A DNA stretch of 64,000 nucleotides, taken from positions 1 through 64,000 of the forward strand of contig JASBNA010000029.1 in the NCBI GenBank assembly GCA_038087015.1, written 5' to 3'. Source of the DNA: Cerrena zonata. Lineage: Eukaryota; Basidiomycota; Agaricomycetes; Polyporales; Cerrenaceae. The position numbers were made by a program, and so were the translations under genes. The notes beneath the pieces are model-generated. The model did not search any database and was not told the DNA's origin. It worked only from the letters and a program-made list of their open reading frames with translations. Shown here one piece after another: positions 11,481 to 23,605 of this stretch (within the stretch, counting starts at the first letter, position 1; each line of letters opens with the position of its first letter).

Positions 11481-12947
11481 ATGGATCCAAGCCTACAACC
11501 CACTATCACACAAAGTGTTCAACTTCTGTCGTGTCTTTCTTATGATGTCTCTTTGTTTCTGGCCCCGCTTTCTCTATTCGGAAGCGCACTAAAGGATCCT
11601 CTCAACTCTCTAATTCCCAAGTTGCTCGATGCACTCCTATTCTTTCTTAACATTGATGTGAAAACCGCACAATCTCTGCCATGGATTTGACCACCAATAC
11701 CAAAGAGGTTGTCGTTACGCTTGCGACCAGTCCTACCCGACAATGCGACGCCCTGTCATCTCAAGCGATCTTAGGAACCATCTTGAAATACATGGCTGCT
11801 CATATCACCACACGGTAGAGATTTCAACCTTTGACAGAAGAGTCCCAGCAAAGATACAGACAACTTGTTACTTATCTCTTCGTAGCAACTTCTCTCTCAT
11901 TATCCGCCGCTTCAACAAACGACGTGAACAATACAAACATTTCTTGGAAGCCTTTCGCCACCCAGAAATAGCCTACCTCTTCAACCACCAAATAGAGAGT
12001 TACCTTCAGACAGTCGATTTGATACACAACGCAATCGAGACTTTCTGTTCTGCGCCCATCGACCAGGAGAGTACCCTAAAGTTCTAGAGATGCTCCCTCA
12101 TCAGAAGGAATTCTAAGCTGATGGAGAGACGGGACTGCTTAAGGAGACAGCAGCAGGCCGGCATCGATAGTGAGTGGATGACCCCTATGCTCTCCGCCGG
12201 ACCGTGCTTACACTCACTTCAATTGAAGAAAAAGAGTTTAACATCATCTGTTATGCGGAACAACTTTGCGCTCCCCTTACTCACATCTCCACCATCCTAA
12301 GGCTATGCGCTTACCCAAACTATCTCGGGCTACACCTCCGAACTCAGATTATTCCCAACCTGCTCCCCACCGTAGATCCGCTGATCATTCCCGAATCTTG
12401 TCACGATGAGCATGTTATTCTCAATTTTATTCGCAGTGCCTCTATTGGGAAGCCAACCCACCCAGGCTATACTGCTGCTTATGAAGACGCTGCCACCTCA
12501 CTCGTTAGGCAAGTGATACAAAATCTACGCGAAGACAAACAACGCCCGATTTCTGGACCCCATTCTGCATGCTTACTTATCCAGCACCACCTCAATAACC
12601 TTCATTCCTTCCCAAATTCGTACATTGCCATCGCAGAACCCTTACGTTTTCCAATGTGGAATCTACATCGACGCGTATAACTCGCGTGCTCGGCAGTTAT
12701 GGTATGGGCCTTCTCGATCAGAGCAAGACATAGCCAAGTCTACCTGTTCATTCTTCCACATTCCAATAATCCGGAAGCCGATGCTTTCATCATCGGTCAT
12801 ATGAAGACCCCAATCAATGAGATCGTAGATAGAATGCCTTCCAAATGCCTATATGATTTGACGCATCTCCCCTTGGTCGACAAGAGGACAGTGCGTATGA
12901 CAGGCTGTATTGGTTCCTCCAACAAGACTAGCGGGATGTTGAGTTGA
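11481..12947 (+). pseudogene. Pseudogene H1 of an unknown duplicated gene
   Basis: This copy aligns by eye over its whole length with the one at 56743–58221. Shared blocks include LLSCL-YD-SLF, PLIPKLLDALLFFL, TVDLIHNAIE-FCSAPIDQES, LTHISTILRLCAYP-YLGLHLRTQII and FDFIRSAS-type segments. The frame is broken. The first part ends at a stop near 11690 where H2 reads on (ISALSLTV); a second stop lies near 11812; the Q-Y-K-H-F-L-E-A-F-R-H-P segment is in another frame; and the region after 12530 needs yet another shift. The parent protein looks largely helical, but I do not recognise its family. Some of the breaks shared with H2 could be unrecognised introns, but the total number makes a pseudogene the better reading. 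Confidence 0.6.
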
Positions 12948-13363
12948 TCGGGCTAATTATAACTTAGATCATTCTGACAGGTACCTTCACCTCGTCATAG
13001 ACTGATAGCCTTACGTTGTACAGTGATATAAATAACAAAAAAATCCTTCGCAGTACATCCCTTTCAGTTCAACCTTGGAGATGAATGTTTAGATCAAATA
13101 ACAGCTGTTGCTAAAGTCGCAATAGCATTAAAAACACTGTTGTATGGATACTCTGTCGTGTTCATGCATCGCCCTGATAGATCGAAGCGCATAAATTAAC
13201 AACGAGATATTGACATATGGAAATATACAAAGGCCCGAATTCCGATCTCACTATAATCCTCCAGCATAATTGTTTCGTCATTCTCGATCATGAAACTTCA
13301 TGCATTGCATGGGGCGAGAACGTTCGTACACTTGTTATCGGAGCTTTCATTGCCCAGGGTCGG
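12948..13363. other. Intergenic
   Basis: This A/T-rich stretch between pseudogene H1 and the 3' end of DUF6534 copy A holds no recognisable gene. Confidence 0.45.
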
Positions 13364-15311
13364 CTACAGTGCCTGATATCAGCTATCCTCACGAAGATAG
13401 GATGGGCCACCCAATAAGTAACGTACGTTTGAATCCGTATTGATCATAGTATCGCGAGAAACTTGGACTTGTACCTGTATATCACATTAGACTCTCAATT
13501 TAGCGAAGCGAAGATACAAAATGAGAGTGCGAACCTGATGGAGCTCGAGGGAAGTGGGTACGGTAGACTGTGGAAGGGAAACACCATTAAAAGTGATCAT
13601 TTGCCCTTGCTTGCTGCGGAGGAGTTTACGAATGTTCAGACTACGCATCGATGGATTATCAGGTATTATTTATAGAAAGTGCCATAACTTACGCTCCGAA
13701 GAAAGAATTCGATAAAGCTGAGAGATCATGTAAATAATACTAGTTGTATCAAGATTCGGACTAGTATTGGTTTAAACATACCCCTGGCATATAGGATCGT
13801 TATCCCTCCCCACACTAAATTATTTCCGTTTGTGGTGAACTAAAAAATGAATCGTGAAGTTAATATTCAATAGTACGGTCATTTGGTTATGCCATTGCTC
13901 ACGCAGATAAGAACGCTTCCTGAAAATGCACTAGACAATGATGGATCGTGAGCGAGCAAAGTCTACATACATCATATATGTATTTACTTACACCAACATG
14001 ACGCCTGAGCTCACGAAGTAGAGAATAAGCCAACCAAGGATTCCTTGCGTCCTTTGAAACCAAATTTGGCACATGGCTTAAGATAGTAAGAGTGATACCA
14101 CATCACCTTTTGAACTGAGATTTCCTACCAGTATGATACAAGTAGTAAACCATCGTCGCGGCGATGAACACGTCTGTGCACATGACCACCGAACAAGTCG
14201 CTATCATGACTGACTAAACATTTGTCAATGTCAGTACAATCTCCAGCGGTTGATTGTGATGTGGAACGTTACCTTGAAGATAAGGTTTGTCGCTGCTGCC
14301 ATTGTTCCGACCCTAAATCTATGTAGAATCATCAACAGAATATTCCAATATTACACTCAAGGAAATTTATTACATGTAAACGAGACCTGCTGTGAAATGT
14401 CAGTTAATGGACCAATAATAGAAAAAGGTAACGCACTTAGGAAGAGACCAGAGAACGTGGTAAGTAGGGTAGTCTAATAATGTCGAGGGTCAGGAAGATT
14501 ATGGCCATTAAGCCTTAGGTTGGAATTACCATTCCAATAAGCAGCGTAAGATTTCTGCTGACTGTCGACATGTTAGATGTTATCTACACGCGTTTTGAAA
14601 TAACATACAGGTCCACACTCGGTAGATATAGAATCTAGTGAGGTCACAGCGATCAGTATCAGCCGATCAAGAATAAGCTGTGATCGTACCCCCTCACGGC
14701 AACCTCTGTCAGGATCTATACTTCTAACATCAATCCGATATCCGAAGTAATAAGGGAAGGTCTGGACAGCGTACTTGGAGAACTAATATGGCCTGTAGAC
14801 AAAGAATAAGTTAGGCCATGAAAGCAAACGTACCCAGAGAACATACAGGAACACTCCTAAACACAGTACGGCATCAGCGCGCACTTGACAATAGTAAGAA
14901 TAAGTATCGCTATAATGCTTACCAATCACTTTCGAGGATTACGACAGGATCCTGAACTGATAGCACCGAGTAGTAATACTGGGCACGTTGGGAAAAGACT
15001 GTGTAGACGACTTCAAGTAACCTATGTGTCAAGATTAGATTAACACAACATGGGCCGCAGCGTCAGTCATATATAAATTACATACATGACACCCGTCGCT
15101 AGCCACTTGAGCCACTTCGGGTCACGATTCCAGTTCTGGGTATATACGTAGAACTGGGAAATGGTGATACCGAAGAGTCTAGTATACATTGAAGATCAGA
15201 CTATTCGAAGAGATCGTATTATTGTAAACCCAATGCGACTTACATGTTTGAGATGGCTGCGCCTTCAACGAAGCCGCCTATAATGGATGGCACGGATACG
15301 AATATATCCAT
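13364..15311 (-). CDS. DUF6534-type multi-pass membrane protein, copy A
   Basis: The gene is cut into many small exons, so no long open frame is visible. Exon 1 (15311–15244, 68 nt) begins MDIFVSVPSIIGGFVEGAAISN. Exon 2 carries LFGITISQFYVYTQNWNRDPKWLKW and exon 3 LLEVVYTVFSQRAQYYYSVL. Micro-exons follow at 14856–14847 (10 nt) and 14792–14775 (18 nt), then ILTEVAVRG and FYIYRVWT. Later exons encode MVYYLYHTG, RTQGILGWLILYFVSSG and LNIRKLLRSKQGQMITFNGVS. The stop codon was placed at 13364 by analogy with copy B, where a three-residue last exon follows the same junction. This matches the DUF6534 family of predicted seven-helix proteins expanded in Agaricomycetes; the function is unknown. Some middle exons are poorly defined, so copy A may be partly degenerate. 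Confidence 0.6.
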
Positions 15312-15689
15312 TATACAAAAGCTGAGGTGGAGTAGGGAGGAGAGTTCAGGGACTTGGTGGGTGGGTGGCGAGTGTTGGACCATTTATATTTGAGTCAGTA
15401 GCAGGAAGCCAGAGTCCACGGAACGGAACCGTGATATAGGGGATGTACAAGTCGATTCTAAGTGTCATGAGTGATAGGTGACTATTGAGGAATGCAAAGA
15501 CTTATGATTAAGTTGAACGTGAGATGTTTAAGTTTGACATCACCAAGGGTGAGCGTTTGAAAATGGCCCGATCGCATCGTCGCAACAGTCACTAGGAGCG
15601 CCACACAGTGAGGATATCCCAACCAACCAGTAAACAAATCTGAAAGCAGGTCAGCGAAAGATACAATTACTAGTAGTGGCTCTAGAATA

Positions 15690-15775
15690 CCATTCCAGCA
15701 CGTAGCGTAATATTTCACATGTTTGAGATGCTTAAACCCTCGATGAAGCCACCTATACTACAGATTGAATGGATG
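15690..15775 (-). pseudogene. DUF6534 fragment (A'), exon 1 remnant
   Basis: About 400 bp upstream of copy A the same strand encodes SIGGFIEGLSISN followed by ATG, the exact ending of exon 1 in this family. It is followed directly by sequence like the start of a later exon of copy A (TTACGCTAC-TGCTGGAATGGTA against TTACGCTGCTTATTGGAATGGTA), so the exons between have been lost. Beyond this no coding remnant could be traced. Confidence 0.5.
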
Positions 15776-16846
15776 ATGAATCATCGTGTAAAAGTTGAGG
15801 CTCTTGGTAATCAGAGAGTGCCAATAATCCGGTATCTGCGTGTCAGGATGCTCTATGATAGTATCATTTAAATACTAATGAATCGAGATATATGATTGAG
15901 TCCACGTAATCATCGTTGTAATGTTAGTACTTACGTCTTCCAAATTCTCCCTAATCGAACAGGAGTCACGGTGATAAACAATAGATGAAGGGTATGCATA
16001 CATTGTTCGAGGGTTCTCAATTCAAAGGTCATTTCGAATCTCCACGATGGGTTGCCGATTCGTGATTAACGACCTATATTTCTAATACATGTGCTCAAAA
16101 ATATTCACTCACCTATGCAAATCAGGTTGCCTTGTGATCAGAACTGCCAATGCTTGCGATGCGCGTTTGAGGTTACCTGCTAGAAGCCCGATGACTATGA
16201 GAAGGTGACACTCCACCTCGAGGTCAGGGATTGGAGTAAACTAATGGCTCATATCACAGATAGATCAGCAACAGGCTGCACAGCCGAGGTAGCATGTCCT
16301 TCGTCTCAGCTACCATATCAGGTACCCAAATCGTACCATCCTCGATTCGAAAGATTACTTTTGTGAGAAACCGGACTCAAGACCTAGAAGTAGAATCCTA
16401 GGAAGAAAGGCTTAGTGGTCGACTCGTATTTGAAGCGGAATCGATACTGTGGTGTTGGAGTGTTCGTACTAGATTTTGAGGAGAAAAGTTGCAGTCACCA
16501 TCACCGTGACGGACCGCGGGTGACTCTGGGTAACTGTGGCAAGTTCAAGTTGGTTTCTCAGATCATATCGCTAAATCCGAGTCCGTAATTTAATCTGTAC
16601 AGCACAGCCACCGAGACATAACTTGTAGCGGTCTTCAACTTGACCTGGGTTCCAATACTTAGATTTTTCAAAGCGTGCTTAGTTACAGGAAGTACTGACC
16701 GATCGTACTAGTATGGAAAATACCATGTGCATTATATTGCGTAGCTCTGGAGCTACATAAGACTCAGATGTTCGAATTTCTCCAGGTTTCGGGAGAGGGA
16801 TTATAATAAATATAAAAAACATCGATTGGATGTGTCTGAATGATCA
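15776..16846. other. Intergenic, possible decayed sequence
   Basis: No open gene is seen. The stretch may contain further decayed DUF6534 sequence upstream of fragment A', but no exon could be matched with confidence. It ends at the stop codon of the carboxylesterase gene. Confidence 0.4.
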
Positions 16847-19151
16847 TTACCCGTAGAACGTCAGTGGGAATCCTAAGAACTCGCATTGCGCCCTCTCCTT
16901 GAAATCAATCATGAAACTCGGCGACTGCAACTGCCGCAAAGGTTTCCCATTGATATTACTGGTCGTCACCGGTTCCCATTTGCTCATTGCTTTGAATTGA
17001 GATGCAGTTTCCGGGAAGCCTTTCGCGATTAGGAAAGCGGGGTCTGGATTGGGGTTGAATGTACGTGCGAACGAAGTCCAGATGTCTACAGATTGTTGCA
17101 TAAAAGGAAGGTCTTGGTCGTCGCGGTATGGGCGGTCGGTAGTACTTGGGATAGTTCCGAAAACGTAGAAGAGTTCACCAGAGTGACACCTAAAACGATT
17201 TTTGTGGTTAGAATACATATCAAACGGGTATATAGCGGTATTCCTACTTGTAGTATTCTTTATTAGTATCGCCAAATGGATGAGCATCATCAATCGGGGC
17301 CTCGCATCGAGGGAAATTAGGAGAAAAACCAGGAGTTTGATAACTTCTGTTGAACTCGTAGAACCAGACACTCTTGAGAAGATTATGTTTCACGGCTGAG
17401 AACGCAGTGGCCTGATCCAGGCATCTGAATTCCACGTTAGTGGTGACCCTGGAAGTGACGTTGAATGCGTTCGAGATAGGATCCGAATCAGTGGGGACTG
17501 GGAACAGCGTGCTACCAGTGACGTTTTGAGGAAGCCCTGCAGCAGCGAGTGCTTGAGATACATTTCCATTTGCCTACATGCAAGTGGGTAAGTCAGCTTC
17601 ATACTTCGAAAGAATGAAAAACTAGTTGAACGACGTACAGGAGTTCCAATAAAAGCTGCGCCATCATCTCGCATGAAACCCATTAAGGTGTGGACATTTG
17701 CTATAGGACCTGAGCCGTTAAGGGGAAGCTGAGTTGATGTTAGGAAGGTCCCGTCAACAACCAAAAACCTGAGTAAATATGAGTCATGATTCGTCAAGAC
17801 ATGAGTAACCCCTTAACATACTTGGCTTGGTCCGGTAAGGCGACTAGTTGGTGCGGATCAAACGCCCTCAAACAAGACAACTGGTCACTTGCGGTATCAC
17901 ACCCAGTCTCTTTCAAGATTGGGTTGACTGCGAGAGCGACCTCCTGAGGAATGGTGAAATAGTTCGAGTACGTAGACGCGAAATTCGATCCGTCTAGGTT
18001 ACTCATCGGTATAGCACCTGCGAACTTTCCAATAGCTTTCGGTGAAGCCATCAAGGCTCGTACCGAAGCAGCACCAGCAGACTGTCCAAAAATCGTAACT
18101 CGATCTGGATCGCCACCGAAAGCAGTAATGTGCTCGTGAACCCAGTCCAAAGCAAGAATCTGGTCCGCCAAACCGAAATTGCCGTTAGTCTTGCCATCTG
18201 CTAGAGCGAGGAACCCGATGGTAGAAAGACGATAGTTGATGGTGACGACCACCACATCACCCCGCGACACTAGACCTCCACCGTCGAAGAGAGAATCAGA
18301 AGCTTCTCCGCTTGTGAACGCGCCTCCGTGAATCCAGAACATGACAGGCTTCAGAGATGACTTGGGAGCGGAACCTTGGGGTAATAATGGAGTGAAGACA
18401 TTCAAGAAGAGGCAATCCTCGCTGCTGGAGGGATTACCGGTTTGGACACAAGGCGATCCAAATTTTGTCGCAGTGATAGATTTGGACTCGGTAAAGCTGG
18501 ACGCGTATGTGAAACGTTCAGGTTTGTTTGCATATGGAATACCGAGAAATCTGAATGAACGAATGTCACGGAACCTGCCGTACTTGTGAGTATCCGGCTT
18601 TCATATACCCTGCGTAAAGGAAACGCACCCAGTAAACGTCAAATCTTGAGACGTGACATTGATCAAGTTTTGTGGTGTAGGCGTAGCGCCATCGCCGGCA
18701 CTCTGGGAGCACAAAGCAGGTAGCTGGGTTGAACAAGATACGCTGCTTTCGCGTCCATCTTCGTCCACAGCTCGACAGCTCTTGCCGTTGGAAGCGACCC
18801 AGAACTTCTGACGGGATACAAATGTTCCTTGGAAGGTTTCGGAGCGTAACACTGGTGTGATCTCCTGAGAGAAAACGGTTTGATTCACGTCCAATAGTTG
18901 TTCGCCCAATGTAGTACACGCAGACGCCGCAAGCGAATGCGATTGTTTGGCTAGGATGATCACGCTTCTGTGCTCGGATACAGTGGTCACTGGAAAGAGC
19001 AGTGTCAACAAATAGTGAGTATGCAGATCTGCGTGAGTAGCTTACGATCCAGATCGTTGTGATATAGCAAACGGATGGGACCTTTTGCAGCAATGGGTCT
19101 CATATAAATGGCTACCAGGATCACCAACGACACTACTGAGAGCCTTAGCAT
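16847..19151 (-). CDS. Secreted type-B carboxylesterase/lipase
   Basis: Six exons (19151–19046, 18989–18629, 18574–17822, 17768–17639, 17573–17248, 17189–16847) join in phase to give 672 residues. The start was chosen because it gives a signal peptide (MLRLSVVSLVILVAIYM); an upstream in-frame ATG would add a basic extension. A Cys-rich leader of about 150 residues precedes the α/β-hydrolase domain. That domain starts FRFLGIPYA and has SEDCLFLNV, the oxyanion loop WIHGGAF, the nucleophile elbow FGQSAGA (Ser about 321), and CHSGELFYVFG near the C-terminus carrying the likely catalytic histidine. The family hydrolyses carboxylic esters outside the cell; the substrate is unknown. The gene separates DUF6534 copies A and B and appears intact. 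Confidence 0.87.
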
Positions 19152-20090
19152 GGTGACTCGTTTGAATCTGCGTAGAAAGCGACTGTTCTCTGACGGGAGT
19201 AAGCAATGCGAGAAGCCATCATGTCTGTATTTAAGCTCACCGGGAAACCCATCCCTCCCCCTCGAAGCTGGAGCCATTCGGTCTCGAAAGAGTCGCAGTT
19301 CGTGATGGCTTGGTGCGGGATTTGTTCTATACTCGTAAATCGAAGCATGGTGGTAATAGGCTATGCATGGTACGAAATACTTTCAGTACTCAGGTGACTT
19401 GCGCGTGACCAGCACAACGCCGTTCATTCCTCGTGAGTCGTGTATGCATCCGAAAATACAGCGATCATAAGACAAACTGAAAGCAGGCTAGTTTTCGCGC
19501 GTTCAGACTACGCCAGGGAGTGTAGTTTTTCAAGTCGTTCATGTATTTTTAATACGGAATTGAGACGGTTCTGAGGAATGTAAGGATAGCTGTAAAGATT
19601 CACAGAGGTATATTGGGATGGTCACTGCAGTTCTGAGATGGAACTCGGGTGTGATATTTAATATGGTGGCTGTGCTGTGGGTATGCTCCAGCGCCTCCCG
19701 GCACCTTGTCCATGGCAGCAGCGTTGTTACTTTTTCCGAATCCTACTTGTACACTCAGTGAATTTCTGAAGTACTTTAAATAATCCAATCTGCATACAAA
19801 TATTTAACTCCGATGAGCGACGGTAGAAAGACAGCCACTAGTTAAACTATGATTCATCATACCATGTTGCTTCTCTCATCAGAAAGTCGCACTGGGCGTG
19901 AAGAAATACTTTCAAACGTTGCAGGGTATCAAAGTTACCTTCTCAGTAAACATCAGTAGGCAAGTCCACTCTCCGTCATGTATTCGCTTTACTTTCCCTA
20001 TCCGCTAGCAAGGGACTGGCCCGGATGTCTGCATATAATGGCCTCGGGCCTCGCTGGACGCCCCACCCATTGTTTCGCATTTTGGTCGTA
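19152..20090. other. Intergenic, carboxylesterase upstream region
   Basis: This is the upstream region of the carboxylesterase gene, extending to the TA that flanks the inverted-repeat element starting at 20091. Short frames here overlap in both strands without family signatures, and no gene is supported. Confidence 0.45.
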
Positions 20091-20539
20091 CAGTACACTT
20101 GCTCATACTGCATATGGTAATACCGCATAATTCTCATAATGCATCGGAAGGTGGAGGGTCCCAACTCGGGAGGCGGGGAATTTGGCAGAAATGTGCATAT
20201 TGCATAATGCATAGCCCTGAGGGTCGATTATGCATTACCATGGAGCAATTTTGGGGGATGGGAAAGTATTTACCTTCCAGAAATGGATGTTCACTCGAGG
20301 AATTTTGAAAATTTGACTCAGAATAACGAATATTAATGCATATTACAGCATATCATGCAGATTCTATGTTGAATCTAGGTTAGAATCATCAAAATTCCCT
20401 TGTACTCTCATGACTAGAATGATATTAATCTATAATTAAGTCACATGCTCGTTTAGACGCCCACCTCGTATAACATATTTCTCATAATGCATAGGGTTAG
20501 GGTGTCTCCCGACAATATGCAGTATGAGCAAGTGTACTG
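20091..20539. mobile_element. 449-bp TA-flanked inverted-repeat element (MITE)
   Basis: The ends (20091–20115 and 20515–20539) are perfect 25-bp inverted repeats starting CAGTACACTTGCTC. Both are flanked by TA (20089–20090 and 20540–20541), as expected for a target-site duplication of Tc1/mariner-type transposition. Subterminal copies of TTCTCATAATGCAT or its near match add secondary-structure potential. There is no transposase frame, so it would be non-autonomous and need an enzyme from elsewhere. The TIR starting CAGT next to TA fits Tc1/mariner elements. No second copy was noticed in the window. Confidence 0.82.
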
Positions 20540-20979
20540 TACATATTGTTATCTGTTGAAAGTACTCAAGCGTCCCTGAGCTCGAAGCTTGATATCAACC
20601 TCCACAAATCAAAGATCGTCGAACCCTTACGAGATGCCTACCGAAGTTCACAACGGGGCTACATTGACAGTTCTTATCACTCGCGCGAGAAGAGAACGTT
20701 GTTCAGCGTAGAGTGGATAGGGTCTATGAGGAATACGAAATTACGTGTGAGTCAAGTTCGACGTTCATCTTACATCTTCTATCTATCATGCTTCCCTTTC
20801 TTAATCAGCGATAACGGGATGGAAAACACTCACATCCCATGAGATTATGGCACAGGCTCTCAGCAGGTGTTTATCATATATGTCAGGTCGTTGAGATTCA
20901 AATAGTGCGGGATAGTCCTCCAACTCTCAAGTCCACTGAGCCGAATTTTCTTTTGGTTTTCGTTTCTTAGGAGCTCACG

Positions 20980-22890
20980 ATGAGTGACCTTGCGTCTATT
21001 CCATCTCTCATCGGTGGCTTTGTCGAAGGAATAAGCATCTCAAACATGTAAGCCATGTTACTTTACTTCATCTTCTCGGATATTTATGCCAAGCTAGACT
21101 ATTTGGTATCACAATCGCTCAGTTCTACGTGTATACACAAGCATGGGATCGTGACCCGAAGTGGCTGAAATGTCTAGCAACCATCATTATGTATGCCGCA
21201 CACTATACACATCAGATTGACTTGTACTTATTCCGTACCGTCGTAGACTACTCGAGATTGTTTACACAGTATTCTCCAATCGTGCCCAGTATTTCTATTC
21301 CGTGCTCGCTATCGAGAACCCTGCCTTGCTATTCAAGATCGACTGGTATGTCTTACTGCGATTATATTTTGAAGTCAATGTTCTAATGCTGTGATTATCA
21401 TTTCAGGAGCGTTCCTGTGTGTTCTTCAACTTAAATCCTCTCGTCTTCCAGAATTAACTTCTCGTTACAGGTCTCATTGACTCTCGAAGCACGTTATTAT
21501 GCTCATCTTACATAAATGTCTGGCTCATAATCCGACTATAGGTTCTTATTGAGATTGCTGTCCAAGGGTATGGTGGCTGCTCAATCCTGGATGACTGGAA
21601 ATGACGTCCATGACACCATTAGGTTCTACATATACCGAACATGGATCTGTACGCAAATCTTCTGTGGTATAACAAATCGTTCTCTAATCATGTGGATAAT
21701 AGTTAGCAGAAATATTGCGCTCCCTGTCGGGCTGGCAAGTCTAAAACACTAGTCCCGACAATGAGTTTGTCTAACACATCATTAGAGTCTCTTGTTGGCT
21801 ACCTGGGTTGGCCTCTTCATCGGTATGATTCTTCGTCTTATCAGTCATCTATTTGTTAACATGCATAGCAGTCTGCATCGCCGATACGTAATGTCATTTT
21901 CGATATGCTCTTTTAAGCTCGACTCAAACTGTTTGACATCATCTAGGGTCAAGTATAAAACATGGACGGCATTGCAAGAAGGACGAGGTTTCAAGGCATG
22001 TCCTATATTATTAGTGAATAATCATGCTGATATAATCACGTTGTAGTTATACGTGGTATTATCTATATCTCTAACCATCTGCTCGGACATGATGATTGCT
22101 GCTACTATGGTCTACTATCTACATCGCAGACACTCCCAGTTCACGAGGTATAATTCCACCTGTCTTGCACCATAACCGTATTCACTGTTCAATCATAATT
22201 TATAGGACACAAGGAGTCATTGGCTGGCTTATGCTGTACTTCGTGAGCACGAGTGTTGTATTGGTGTAAGTTCACACATATATGATATACATGGCATTCA
22301 TTCACATGTAATTCATCATAAAACAGCGCACTGGTTGGAACGGTCCTGATTTGTGTAAGTGGTAGATCGAACTCTCTTAACGTTGAATAATAACTCAAGA
22401 TTTCTATCTAGTTCCTCGTAGCTCCCGACAACATGTTATGGGCCGGGGTGATTGCATTGTATGCTAGATGTGCGTCTTAATTCATGATCTATCACTAGAC
22501 CGACACAACTAATCAAACATATTCAATAGCTGTGTCGAATTGCTTCTTCGGAGCGTAAGCCATCGTTCCCGTGACTCTATTTCCTCAGAATTTATATAAT
22601 GCCTCAATCTTTCGAATACGCAGACTCAATGCTCGACAAGTTTTACGCGGCAAGAAAGGTCAAACAGTCACGTTTGGGGGTGTTTCCATCCAAAATTCTC
22701 ACAGCCCTACATCCGTTGAACTACACCAGGTAGGTAGTCATATCATTACCTTATTTATATTCATTGAGAACCGCCGTAAATTGTGTAGGTTCAAGTCCGA
22801 GTCGGCAATGATACTACAATAACGATGGGCTCTAATGTATGTGATCTGATATCGAATTTCTACGACGTTTTCTGACATTAGAAGTTGTAG
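20980..22890 (+). CDS. DUF6534-type multi-pass membrane protein, copy B
   Basis: This is the only full copy on the plus strand. Exon 1 (20980–21047) encodes MSDLASIPSLIGGFVEGISI, exon 2 (21098–21190) LFGITIAQFYVYTQAWDRDPKW, exon 3 (21247–21345) LLEIVYTVFSNRAQYFYSVL. Micro-exons lie at 21407–21416 (10 nt) and 21471–21488 (18 nt, VSLTLE); then VLIEIAVQG, FYIYRTWI and SRNIALPVGLA. Later come VKYKTWTALQEGRGFK, the histidine-containing YYLHRRHSQF loop, TQGVIGWLMLYFVSTSVVLV, FLVAPDNMLWAGVIALYAR and LNARQVLRGKKGQTVTFGGVS. The 18-nt micro-exon is followed by GCACGT rather than GT, so that intron would be GC–AG or mutated. The stop is either the short last exon at 22890 or read-through at 22875. Function is unknown. 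Confidence 0.68.
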
Positions 22891-23605
22891 ACAACCCTTG
22901 AGAATGGACACTGCGATATTAAAATTGAACGCTCTTAGCGTAGCGTGAAGTCTTAGTTTCGAAAGATCGTTGTATAAGAGGGCGAATAGACCACACTACA
23001 CGACCTAAGACAATAAAATGAATTATCATAATATATCTGTCGAAGCATCATGCAATATACTTATGTTGCCTGTAATCGTGACGGGTTGTTCAAATTCGAC
23101 AATAGCGCAGTATCCTTCGTCTAATGCTTTCACAATATTAAACAATCGCCATGCGTCCATAGCGTACCCAAATCAGGAATAATACAAAGCTTGCAAATTG
23201 ATGAATTTAAAAAAGCTAAAACTACGACAGTCATAACATTGTCCTGAGCTAAGAACATTTATAAAACGATGGGGGAACAAGAACAATCCGAAGAAGAAAA
23301 ACAGGTCATTAAAGGTCGTAACAAGGTCGTAAGCACATCGTTATGCAAGATACGCTACAAACGATAAGGAATTGGGTGGATGGTCGCATACGCAAGAGCG
23401 GCGAGAAAAAATAAAATGGGAAGTCGGTCGGTATATAGAACAAATGGGTAGTAGAAGCATAATGTTATGCAAAGATAGTCACAGACATGAAGAAACGAAG
23501 AAATGAGACGTGAAGTGGAGATTCAAGCAGAGTGATCATAGATCATAGCATGGTACATCGACACGAAAGATTGGTCAATATGGATAGCATGTCACAAACA
23601 AAACG
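22891..23605. other. Intergenic
   Basis: This A/T-rich stretch separates copy B from the stop codon of the coiled-coil gene. No gene, repeat or RNA structure is supported. Confidence 0.5.

Noticed and set aside
20490..20510. GGGTTAGGG telomere-like word
   Set aside because: It occurs once and lies inside the 449-bp inverted-repeat element, so it is not a telomeric array.
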